Of a stretch of 5,634 nt of DNA, positions 1-5,634 are shown piece after piece; position 1 is the stretch's first letter; every line of letters starts with the position of its first letter. The translations under genes and the position numbers were made by a program. The notes beneath the pieces were generated by a model that was not told the origin of the DNA, made no database searches, and saw only the letters and a list, made by a program, of their open reading frames with translations. This DNA is from Candidatus Cloacimonadota bacterium (GTDB lineage: Bacteria > Cloacimonadota > Cloacimonadia > Cloacimonadales > TCS61), in assembly GCA_011372345.1 (NCBI GenBank), contig DRTC01000584.1, forward strand, positions 1-5,634, given 5' to 3'.

Positions 1-177
1 CAAAAAAATATGAATACATAAAGGTCCCATTTAATCTCCAAAATAGAATATCAATTCCTGAGTCAAGAATATTTTTGATTAAATTTTAGTCAAATATTTT
101 TTAATTCTTATTTTTAATTCTTAATATTTTTCGATTTTTTTATTGATTAAAAGATGTTTATTAAATAAATTGCTCCC
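1..177. other. AT-rich gene-free leader upstream of the first gene
   Basis: No gene is supported here: both strands are broken by frequent stops. The stretch is extremely A/T-rich and repetitive. AGTCAA followed by an A/T run occurs at 61 and 88, TTGATTAAA occurs at 75-83 and 143-151, and a 13-bp tandem duplication lies at 98-123. The promoter of the gene starting at 178 should lie here, but I cannot pick a convincing -35/-10 pair, nor an FCB-type TTTG / TAnnTTTG pair, from so much A/T. The end of the previous gene is not visible. Confidence 0.6.
98..123. repeat. perfect 13-bp tandem direct repeat, two copies
   Basis: TTTTTAATTCTTA occurs at 98-110 and again immediately at 111-123 with no mismatch. 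It lies 55 bp upstream of the ATG at 178, inside the probable promoter or leader region. It may be only slippage in A/T-rich DNA, or a paired binding site. Nothing in the sequence separates these. Confidence 0.8.
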
Positions 178-2802
178 ATGAAAAAAATAATAATTGTTCT
201 GTGCTTTCTCTTAATGCTGCCTTTTTATATATTCTCAATTGTCGAAGAAACAGCATCCTTCTCTGATTTCCTTTTTCACCAGACCGGATCCTGCGAGTAT
301 GACAACTGGATCTCTCATGTCTCCGAAGGAATTGCCCGGGAAGATTGGAATACTTATGCTCCTTATGATGTGCAGACAAGCGGTTTTGGTGATTTTCTGC
401 TTCCGGAAAACGAAGACCTTTCCAACTGGGAAATCGTGATCGAATCATTTCTGGAAGGAAATTATGAGAATGCTCAAACCTTGCTCGATACTTTTGGAAT
501 TCCGTACCAGGTTGTTCAGTTCTCCGATCTCGATACCGGTCAAATCTATTATTTATTGCGGGAAGATCTTAACCTGACCTATTATGATGATAATGAAACT
601 CCCGAACATGACGACGACGAACTTGGTTCCTTTGATTATGGCTGGGGACTTTATGTTTATAATCCCGCTGCCACCCAGCCGGTGATCATTTCTGCTCCTC
701 ATCCGAATGATGATTTTATCACTCCGGTCATAGCATACAAGTGTTTTCGGGATTGGGATGCCATGTTTTTTTTGGTCAATGGAGCAGGTCGGGAAGTCAA
801 ATGGACGGAACAGGGGGATTATACTAACAGCAAATCCTTGAGCGATCCCTCCCGCAATGAAGATCATCCTTTCCAGGTGGCTTATAAGATGTTCTGTGAT
901 CAGATCAGGGAAGATTTTGGCAGGCGGGAATTTTCCGCTCAAATTCACAGTTATGACTGGGATCGGCATGAAGGACATGCCAATTGCCAGGTTTCAGCCG
1001 GTTCCGGTCAGAGATGCCCGAATCTTCCTATCCGCGATCTTTCCGATCTGAAGATAGACCTGATCAATTACAGCCAGCATCTGATGATCCCGGCAAATAC
1101 GATCGGAGATAATGAAACAGTATTTCTGAATGATTATTATGCTGTCTATTATTCGATTTATGATTTCATTTTTTCGGATTGGATGAATTCTTATGAAGTT
1201 AATAATGATGTTGATCTTCCCGGATACGGCTCGAACAATCAGATGGAGTACACTCTTTCCGGCTGGAATTCCTATGATGTTTTTGAGCCTTTTTTCCATC
1301 TGGAGATGGATGAACTTCCTAATAGTTATGAGATCACAGAGGAAAAATATAAGTGGTTCTATGCTTATGATTCTCTGTCTGCGACTTATGATATGGAACA
1401 CCTGTTTGATAAGGCTCAACAATATTATTCTTATTGGATAGATGTGATGACACTTGTTTTACCGGAAGTATTCGAACTCGATGATGAACTGATCCCGGCT
1501 ACTCCGACCAATTTTGCTATCGAAGAACAATTTTTTGATGCTATCGAGCTTTCCTGGGAACACATTTCTTCTTTTGATTTTGAAACTTATGAAGTTCTCT
1601 ATGGAACCGAACCGATCGGAGGAGGAAATTACGAGATATTTTCTCGTGCAGATGATGAACTTCTGGCAAGCCAGAGGGAAGAAGGGATCTCAATCGCTGA
1701 CCTGGAACTGAATCAGGTCTATTATTTTAAGATCCGGGCTAAAGATTATAATGATAATTATTCTGATCTTTCTGAAGAAATCAGCGGCATTACCGGACCT
1801 GCGATCATTTCCAACCTGCTGGCAATCGGTGAAGATGCAAGCTCGATCCTGATGTGGACAGCAGACATCCAGGTCGATAATCAGGGATTTAATGTTTATC
1901 GGAAAACCGGACCGGAACCTTATGTTCAAATCGACGGCTGGGAAACAAATCCGGATTTGACCGGATCCACCTTACCTGATGTTGATTATGAGTTTATTGA
2001 TGAAGATCTGGAAAACGGAACTTATTATTATTATAAGATATCTGCTGTCAATATTCAGGATGATGAATTCATTTTTCCCGAGCAGACATCCTGTTCTCCT
2101 CATGCGGTTTTCTGGCTGATCACTTCCAATCTGAATGCGGCCATTAAAGATTCTGCCGGATTTTCAGCTAATTTTTTCGCATCTGATAATTACGATCCTT
2201 ATTATGACCTGATAAAAATCGATTCAACTTCGAGCGATTATATTTTTTCCGCTTTTTATGAAGAGGATTGGGAATTCAGAGATTGCTATCTTTATCAGGA
2301 AACACACCGGTTTTTTAATCCGGAATATTACTATAAAACCTGGCAATATCGCGTAAGAACAGACCAGCTTAATGATTCTATTCAGATCTATGTGTCGGAT
2401 AATTTCCTTGATCGAAATGAATATCTTTACCTGGAAGACCTGCAAACTGAGGAATATACAAACCTGATCACTTCCACTCACTTGTTTTCTACATCAACAG
2501 AAGATTATGTTGATTTTGTCCTTTACTGGGGAGACTGGCAGCCTGCTCTGGATATTCCGCAAAATATCGTAATATCAATTGAGAATGATATTCATATCAG
2601 TTGGAACAGCGTTCCTGATGCAGCATTTTATCGTGTCTATTCCTCTGACAATCCGTCTGAGCATTTTGAAATTGATTTAAGCGGAACATTTTTTGACACG
2701 AACTGGTATGCTCCTATTTTGGAAGGGAAACGCTTTTATTTTGTAACTGCTGTGAATGAAAACAGGAATAATTTAAGGAAAAAATTCGTTCGTTCGAAGT
2801 AG
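178..2802 (+). CDS. exported protein: putative metallohydrolase-like core plus FN3-type beta domains
   Basis: This 874-residue protein starts at ATG 178. An in-frame TAA at 166-168 rules out a longer start, and no Shine-Dalgarno sequence is visible. Residues 1-20 form a signal peptide (two Lys, hydrophobic core, Ser end). Residues 21-165 are a region I do not recognise, ending in GSFDYGWGLYVY. Residues 168-430 carry polar motifs in an order reminiscent of zinc hydrolases of the M14 / N-formylglutamate amidohydrolase fold: APHPNDD (173-179, H175), REV (205-207), SDPSRN (222-227), IHSYD (256-260, H257), H264, H267 and FHLEMDELP (373-381). A metal-dependent amidase or peptidase is therefore my best guess, not a firm family call. 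FN3-like domains lie at about 441-538, 541-645 and 788-862 (each ending in a Y-Y/F-F-K/V-I/T-x-A pattern), with another beta-rich region at about 650-785. The protein is rich in Asp, Glu and Tyr. No C-terminal sorting domain is present; the end is a short basic tail (NNLRKKFVRSK) abutting the intergenic repeats. The next gene is convergent. Confidence 0.9.
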   Translation: MKKIIIVLCFLLMLPFYIFSIVEETASFSDFLFHQTGSCEYDNWISHVSEGIAREDWNTYAPYDVQTSGFGDFLLPENEDLSNWEIVIESFLEGNYENAQTLLDTFGIPYQVVQFSDLDTGQIYYLLREDLNLTYYDDNETPEHDDDELGSFDYGWGLYVYNPAATQPVIISAPHPNDDFITPVIAYKCFRDWDAMFFLVNGAGREVKWTEQGDYTNSKSLSDPSRNEDHPFQVAYKMFCDQIREDFGRREFSAQIHSYDWDRHEGHANCQVSAGSGQRCPNLPIRDLSDLKIDLINYSQHLMIPANTIGDNETVFLNDYYAVYYSIYDFIFSDWMNSYEVNNDVDLPGYGSNNQMEYTLSGWNSYDVFEPFFHLEMDELPNSYEITEEKYKWFYAYDSLSATYDMEHLFDKAQQYYSYWIDVMTLVLPEVFELDDELIPATPTNFAIEEQFFDAIELSWEHISSFDFETYEVLYGTEPIGGGNYEIFSRADDELLASQREEGISIADLELNQVYYFKIRAKDYNDNYSDLSEEISGITGPAIISNLLAIGEDASSILMWTADIQVDNQGFNVYRKTGPEPYVQIDGWETNPDLTGSTLPDVDYEFIDEDLENGTYYYYKISAVNIQDDEFIFPEQTSCSPHAVFWLITSNLNAAIKDSAGFSANFFASDNYDPYYDLIKIDSTSSDYIFSAFYEEDWEFRDCYLYQETHRFFNPEYYYKTWQYRVRTDQLNDSIQIYVSDNFLDRNEYLYLEDLQTEEYTNLITSTHLFSTSTEDYVDFVLYWGDWQPALDIPQNIVISIENDIHISWNSVPDAAFYRVYSSDNPSEHFEIDLSGTFFDTNWYAPILEGKRFYFVTAVNENRNNLRKKFVRSK

Positions 2803-2843
2803 AACAGAACATTTAGTCCGGCTTTTGACGGATTGTTCTGTTC
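2802..2843. repeat. hairpin H1, repeat module A, at the stop codon of the first gene
   Basis: The outer arms GAACAGAAC (2802-2810) and GTTCTGTTC (2835-2843) are a perfect 9-bp match. The inner stem is TCCG (2817-2820) with CGGA (2829-2832), closing the loop GCTTTTGA. The 5' arm begins with the G of the TAG stop codon. Positions 2812-2837 match the reverse complement of 3078-3103 at 23 of 26 bases, so this is one copy of a repeat. It could also help end transcription of the upstream gene, but no T-run follows. Confidence 0.75.
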
Positions 2844-2852
2844 CAATTGTAA

Positions 2853-2872
2853 CACAAAGCTCCTGCTTTGTG
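2853..2872. repeat. hairpin H2, repeat module B
   Basis: CACAAAGC (2853-2860) and GCTTTGTG (2865-2872) form a perfect 8-bp stem with loop TCCT. The sequence following it is T-rich but interrupted (ATCTCTTGATCTTTTCC), so terminator activity for the plus-strand gene is possible but weakly supported. AGCTCCTGCTTTG at 2858-2870 is exactly the reverse complement of 3122-3134, making this a repeat copy. Confidence 0.75.
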
Positions 2873-2929
2873 ATCTCTTGATCTTTTCCTTGTTCTTATA
2901 TTTGTTATTTCCGGTTTTCCTATTAAATT

Positions 2930-2978
2930 CCATTTTAATTTCCTACAAAATAAGGAGATAGGATTTTGATTAAAATGG
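2930..2978. repeat. hairpin H3, long-loop inverted repeat
   Basis: CCATTTTAAT (2930-2939) and ATTAAAATGG (2969-2978) are perfect 10-bp inverted arms. Inside them TCCTA (2941-2945) can pair with TAGGA (2959-2963), leaving AAGGAG (2952-2957) in the terminal loop. The outer stem is A/T-rich, so stability is modest. Function unknown. Confidence 0.55.
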
Positions 2979-2996
2979 ACAAGATCGGCATCTTGT
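2979..2996 (+). terminator. hairpin H4, possible weak intrinsic terminator
   Basis: ACAAGAT (2979-2985) and ATCTTGT (2990-2996) form a perfect 7-bp stem with loop CGGC, directly followed by TTTTA if the T closing the stem is counted. On the plus strand this resembles a weak intrinsic terminator about 175 bases past the stop codon of the first gene. It directly abuts H3. It may instead be another repeat module. Confidence 0.35.
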
Positions 2997-3028
2997 TTTA
3001 TGGATCAGGGGTCATCTAAATAAAACTA

Positions 3029-3047
3029 TCCGCTTACGCATAGCGGA
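3029..3047 (-). terminator. hairpin H5, possible terminator of the C10 peptidase gene
   Basis: TCCGCT (3029-3034) and AGCGGA (3042-3047) form a 6-bp GC-containing stem around the loop TACGCAT. Read on the minus strand, it is followed by TAGTTTTATTT, giving a hairpin plus T-rich tail about 95 bases past the stop codon of the peptidase gene. This is the best terminator candidate for that strand, but the T-tract is interrupted. Confidence 0.4.
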
Positions 3048-3075
3048 AAGCTTGGTAAAACCTTATTTCTTTCTC

Positions 3076-3109
3076 GAAACAATCCGTCGAAAGTCGGATT
3101 AAAAGTTTC
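3076..3109. repeat. hairpin H6, inverted copy of repeat module A
   Basis: AATCCG (3081-3086) pairs with CGGATT (3095-3100). The flanking GAAAC (3076-3080) and GTTTC (3105-3109) extend the stem across an AAAA bulge. The reverse complement of 3078-3103 matches 2812-2837 at 23 of 26 positions; the three differences are all transitions. The loop sequence fixes the orientation as opposite to H1. Confidence 0.75.
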
Positions 3110-3120
3110 AAGCAATGGCC

Positions 3121-3138
3121 GCAAAGCAGGAGCTGTGC
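3121..3138. repeat. hairpin H7, inverted copy of repeat module B
   Basis: GCAAAGC (3121-3127) and GCTGTGC (3132-3138) pair with one mismatch around the loop AGGA. Bases 3122-3134 are the exact reverse complement of 2858-2870 in H2, and the two loops (AGGA, TCCT) are complementary. It lies four bases past the stop codon of the peptidase gene on the minus strand. Confidence 0.7.
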
Positions 3139-3142
3139 ATTA

Positions 3143-5634
3143 CTATCTCACTAAAAGCATTTTCTTCATTGCAACAGGTTTTCCATCAATATTCATCTGA
3201 TAAAAATATAAACCGCTGGTAACCGGATTTCCTTCATTATCTTTTCCATCCCAGATTTTGGAGTGCTTCAATTCCTTTGAAGCAGCAGCAAAACAATTGC
3301 TGCACTCCAAAGTTCTTACTTTCTGTCCTTTGATATTAAAGATCTCAAGAGTCACAAACAGGGATGTTTGTGTTACAGAAAAAGAAATTGTAGTGGTTGA
3401 ATGGAATGGGTTAGGAAAATTGTTTATCAGATTAGAATCAAGTATTTCCATTTCAGCATCCTCCAAACCTAATAAATATGTTAAGACTGCATCAGGAAGT
3501 TCTATATTTTCATTTGGAATAACAATTGTATTTGAATGATGCAATGTAGAATAATTTTTCAGTGATAGAGATACATCATAAATACCTGGTTTTAGATATG
3601 AGAAATAATCTCCGTTCTCGTTTGGATGTTCAATATAGTTTTCGGATTTAATTGTTACATCAAGAATATTCCCATCACCGCCATCAAGTTGAACATTTCC
3701 AGTAATTGTCCCGAAATTTTGCGAAATAATTACAGGTTCAATGCAGAAGTTATAATCCAGGTTGGATGAAAGTTCCGTCCAGCCACCGGTTCTGATGAAT
3801 GCTCCTTTTCCCTCGATTCTTGGTCCGTTATCATGATAAACAAGGTCTCCATTCAAGGTGTGAATTTTATAACCGATATAATATTCAGTATTTATATCGA
3901 TCGGCTCAAAAAAATCAAAAGCAGTTTCCAACCATTCACCTTCATAAAATTCTGTCATTTCCTTTTCCGAAAGAAGATCATCACCTTCCCAGATTTGAGC
4001 ATAAAGTTCTCCTTCGGTCATCTCGATCGGAACCTTAAACCTGACTTTCGCCAGAACATCGTTTTCAAATTCTGAAACTTCATCAGGAGTAAGTTTAATA
4101 GCACAAGTCATCGTATAATTCGGAATTAGATGAAGAATATCTACCGGACAATTTGCATAAGAAAAAGCAAGATCTCCCCCGTATCCATCCAAATCAAAAT
4201 CGATAACCTGGTTTTCCAGAGTGATCGTTGCTTCCTGCATCTGAAAATAATTCCCGGCAAGACTTGCCATCGCGATATAATCTCCGGGCAGAACATCAGG
4301 GATCGAGTATTCTCCCATAGAATTTGTAATACCATTATAAACCATCTCATTTTCCTGGTAAAGAGCAATGAAACAACCTTCCGGATCGATTGGAGCAGTA
4401 ACAGTTCCGGTCAAAGCTTCATAATTGCCAAGATTGAACTGGATAAAATTGTTCAGAGAATCTAATTCAATTTCGAAAGATTCATAATAAACTCTTTCCA
4501 GGATTGCAGCCGCTGTATAAGTTCCGCTGAAAATTGCAGGGAAAACAAAATCACCGCTTTCGTCAGGAACATAAGTTTCAAAAAATCTCTCTCCTTCCAA
4601 AGTGATATAAGTTCCTTCAGGAGAGACTCCCTCTATAATCACATTTCCATTAACAGTCAAAGGATCGGGACCTTTCTCGATTTCCATAACTGCACCATTG
4701 ATGACGGAATAACCGCTGGGCATTCCTTCCGGTAGAAGATACCAGCAGGTAACATTGGAAGTTCCCCAGCCAAAATTGAGATGATAATAATCATCCGTGT
4801 TGTAGCCGTCGCAAATAATGGCATGTCCGCCGCTTCCATCAGCATGAGTGATGGAGAATTCAGCAGGTTGAGCATTCATCATATTCTGGATAAGTTGAGT
4901 ATAAAATTCGGCACCGTAATTATCGACCCACTCGGCATTAGCGTAGTTGAACTTGTTAACAAGAGCAGTTGCAACATCAGAAGTATACGCACCCGAACCT
5001 TGCGAACTGTAATACATATTTACGGAAATCCCTGCGGCAAAATTGATCGCTGCTTTATCCTGGTTAGTTAAATAATCGTCATTGATATAGTGCATTCTCA
5101 AATCATTCATGTATAAGTTCAGTTGCGGAAATGAAGGAAAATCTCTTTCCTCGTGCTCATCATCGATACTGATCCCATTGGCAGAATAATCATCTGCATC
5201 TGTGAACATCTCAACTCCGACATACTGATAATAATCCATGATCATCGCCATTGCCGTCGCAACACATCCGACAACAGCCCGCTGTCCGGAATTGTCCAGC
5301 GGACAGAAATCATTGAACACTCCGGTTTGATGCCATTGCGTTTCCACCCAGCCGCTGGTTGGAGTAGTTCCCTGTTCAGGCCAATATTGAGGACGAGTCA
5401 CTTCTATTTCATCATTAATAAATCGTTTCCAGATTGACTGATTTTTTTTTGCTTTTTGAGGATTATTCCGATAATAATTCAAACGCAATTTAAGATCACT
5501 CAAAAACATTTTATAAACAAGATTTTGTTCGGAATCCTCTTCAAATAAGCAATTATGGAACGAATAAGCGATTACCGGATAAATACCATCATCAGTACTT
5601 ACAGCAATAAAACCTGCGGGAGATAGATTATAGA
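3143..5634 (-). CDS. C10 (streptopain-like) cysteine peptidase with C-terminal sorting module, 5'-partial
   Basis: This is a secreted papain-fold protease of MEROPS family C10 (SpeB/streptopain). The frame is open through the right edge, giving 829 visible residues; the true start lies outside. Numbering from the Met at 5509, upstream residues -41 to -1 (LSPAGFIAVSTDD, PVIAYSF) look like the end of a C10 propeptide. The mature peptidase spans about 57-280: WHQ at 59-61, then GQRAVVGCVATAM with catalytic Cys82 (codon 5264-5266) and Gln76 six residues earlier, as at the papain oxyanion Gln. GGHAIICDGY carries catalytic His229 (4823-4825), and HLNFGWG carries the conserved Trp248. WGT replaces the usual WGG. 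Carboxypeptidase-regulatory-like beta domains follow at about 284-360, 362-441 and 598-675, with a larger beta-sandwich at about 445-595. Residues 695-788 are a FlgD/T9SS type-A-like sorting domain (NNFPNPF, IFNIKGQKVRTL, IWDGKDNEGNPVTSGLYFY, KKMLLVR). A palindromic element supplies residues 733-751. Role: probably extracellular or surface proteolysis. Confidence 0.93.
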   Translation of the reverse strand, partial: YNLSPAGFIAVSTDDGIYPVIAYSFHNCLFEEDSEQNLVYKMFLSDLKLRLNYYRNNPQKAKKNQSIWKRFINDEIEVTRPQYWPEQGTTPTSGWVETQWHQTGVFNDFCPLDNSGQRAVVGCVATAMAMIMDYYQYVGVEMFTDADDYSANGISIDDEHEERDFPSFPQLNLYMNDLRMHYINDDYLTNQDKAAINFAAGISVNMYYSSQGSGAYTSDVATALVNKFNYANAEWVDNYGAEFYTQLIQNMMNAQPAEFSITHADGSGGHAIICDGYNTDDYYHLNFGWGTSNVTCWYLLPEGMPSGYSVINGAVMEIEKGPDPLTVNGNVIIEGVSPEGTYITLEGERFFETYVPDESGDFVFPAIFSGTYTAAAILERVYYESFEIELDSLNNFIQFNLGNYEALTGTVTAPIDPEGCFIALYQENEMVYNGITNSMGEYSIPDVLPGDYIAMASLAGNYFQMQEATITLENQVIDFDLDGYGGDLAFSYANCPVDILHLIPNYTMTCAIKLTPDEVSEFENDVLAKVRFKVPIEMTEGELYAQIWEGDDLLSEKEMTEFYEGEWLETAFDFFEPIDINTEYYIGYKIHTLNGDLVYHDNGPRIEGKGAFIRTGGWTELSSNLDYNFCIEPVIISQNFGTITGNVQLDGGDGNILDVTIKSENYIEHPNENGDYFSYLKPGIYDVSLSLKNYSTLHHSNTIVIPNENIELPDAVLTYLLGLEDAEMEILDSNLINNFPNPFHSTTTISFSVTQTSLFVTLEIFNIKGQKVRTLECSNCFAAASKELKHSKIWDGKDNEGNPVTSGLYFYQMNIDGKPVAMKKMLLVR
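3257..3311. mobile_element. palindromic (REP/MITE-like) element in frame inside the sorting-domain coding sequence
   Basis: Outer arms TTTGGAGTGC (3257-3266) and GCACTCCAAA (3302-3311) are a perfect 10-bp inverted repeat. They enclose two smaller hairpins: TTCAA (3267-3271) with TTGAA (3277-3281), loop TTCCT; and CAGCAA (3286-3291) with TTGCTG (3297-3302), loop AACAA. Together they fold as a three-way junction. It lies inside the peptidase gene and encodes T733-K751, including ECSNCFAAASKELKHSK, between IFNIKGQKVRTL and IWDGKDNEG, where related sorting domains have a short variable loop. The frame is kept. That it is mobile is inferred from the structure; no transposase is present in the window. 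Confidence 0.6.

Larger units (their letters stand above)
2803..3142. other. hairpin-packed convergent intergenic region
   Basis: These 340 bases lie between the stop codons of two convergent genes and hold no convincing gene. I find seven successive inverted repeats (2802-2843, 2853-2872, 2930-2978, 2979-2996, 3029-3047, 3076-3109, 3121-3138). Two pairs among them are related copies in opposite orientation. The region must contain the transcription ends of both genes, but no hairpin has the classic GC-rich stem plus long T-run, so assignment to a strand is uncertain. Confidence 0.8.

Noticed and set aside
553..978. Minus-strand open frame of 141 codons inside the first gene
   Set aside because: It is a shadow of a clearly coding plus-strand frame, with Ile-rich low-complexity translation and no domain or start signal.
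994..1422. Minus-strand open frame of 142 codons inside the first gene
   Set aside because: It is also an antisense shadow: the Ile/Arg-rich product is what the reverse complement of Asp/Tyr-rich coding sequence gives.
2736..2933. Minus-strand open frame of 65 codons spanning the end of the first gene and the intergenic repeats
   Set aside because: It is made of repeat modules A and B plus the antisense of the last codons of the gene; nothing resembles a known protein.
2966..3019. A 17-codon micro-ORF starting TTG (or ATG at 2975) with AAGGAG at 2952-2957 at good spacing
   Set aside because: It lies inside hairpins H3 and H4, so its sequence is explained by palindrome structure. The peptide is very short, the gene context gives no role, and the first gene shows no Shine-Dalgarno use to lean on.
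2802..3138. CRISPR array
   Set aside because: The repeats are few, differ in sequence, are inverted rather than direct, and are not separated by regular spacers; no cas gene is visible.
2764..3142. A frameshifted C-terminal sorting domain downstream of the first gene
   Set aside because: I read the sequence after residue 862 for NPNPF, WDGKD or SGxYFY-type motifs in the plus frames and found none, so the domain is absent rather than shifted out of frame.
4130..4465. Plus-strand open frame of 111 codons within the peptidase gene
   Set aside because: It lies opposite the beta-domain coding sequence of the C10 protein, which has strong domain support; the plus frame has none.

Overview
The window holds two long convergent genes for large secreted, multidomain proteins, and almost nothing else that codes. 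Several signs point to a moderately AT-rich bacterium of the Fibrobacteres-Chlorobi-Bacteroidetes (FCB) group, most plausibly Candidatus Cloacimonadota (WWE1) or a relative. These signs are a C-terminal NFPNPF...W-D-G-K-D...SGLYFY...KKMLLVR module of the FlgD-like / type IX secretion (T9SS) sorting class, fibronectin-III and carboxypeptidase-regulatory-like beta domains, lack of a clear Shine-Dalgarno sequence before the first gene, and many small palindromic repeats. The taxonomic call rests on protein style and is an inference.

Layout: 1-177 is a very AT-rich leader with a perfect 13-bp tandem duplication and no gene. 178-2802 (+) encodes an 874-residue exported protein with a signal peptide, a conserved-looking N-terminal region, a putative metallohydrolase-like core (APHPNDD, REV, SDPSRN, IHSYD, FHLEMDELP), then three FN3-like domains and one further beta-rich domain. 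2803-3142 is a 340-bp gap between the two stop codons. It is packed with at least seven hairpins, two of which (2802-2843 and 2853-2872) recur in inverted orientation at 3076-3109 and 3121-3138. 3143-5634 (-) encodes a C10 (streptopain/SpeB-like) cysteine peptidase with several beta domains and the sorting module. Its reading frame continues unbroken through the right edge, and the extra residues look like C10 propeptide, so the gene is 5'-truncated by the window and the Met at 5509 is not its start.

The two products are likely both exported enzymes acting on polymers outside the cell or on its surface. The C10 protein carries the sorting module; the first protein has none and ends in a short basic tail next to a repeat. 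Nothing in the sequence shows that they form one pathway, and convergent orientation means they are not an operon.

The most unusual feature is a 55-bp palindromic element (3257-3311) lying in frame inside the sorting-domain coding sequence of the C10 gene. It can fold into a three-way junction and adds a Cys/Ala/Ser/Lys-rich stretch to a loop of the domain. Together with the intergenic hairpin chain, it suggests a genome populated by short mobile palindromes that can also enter genes.
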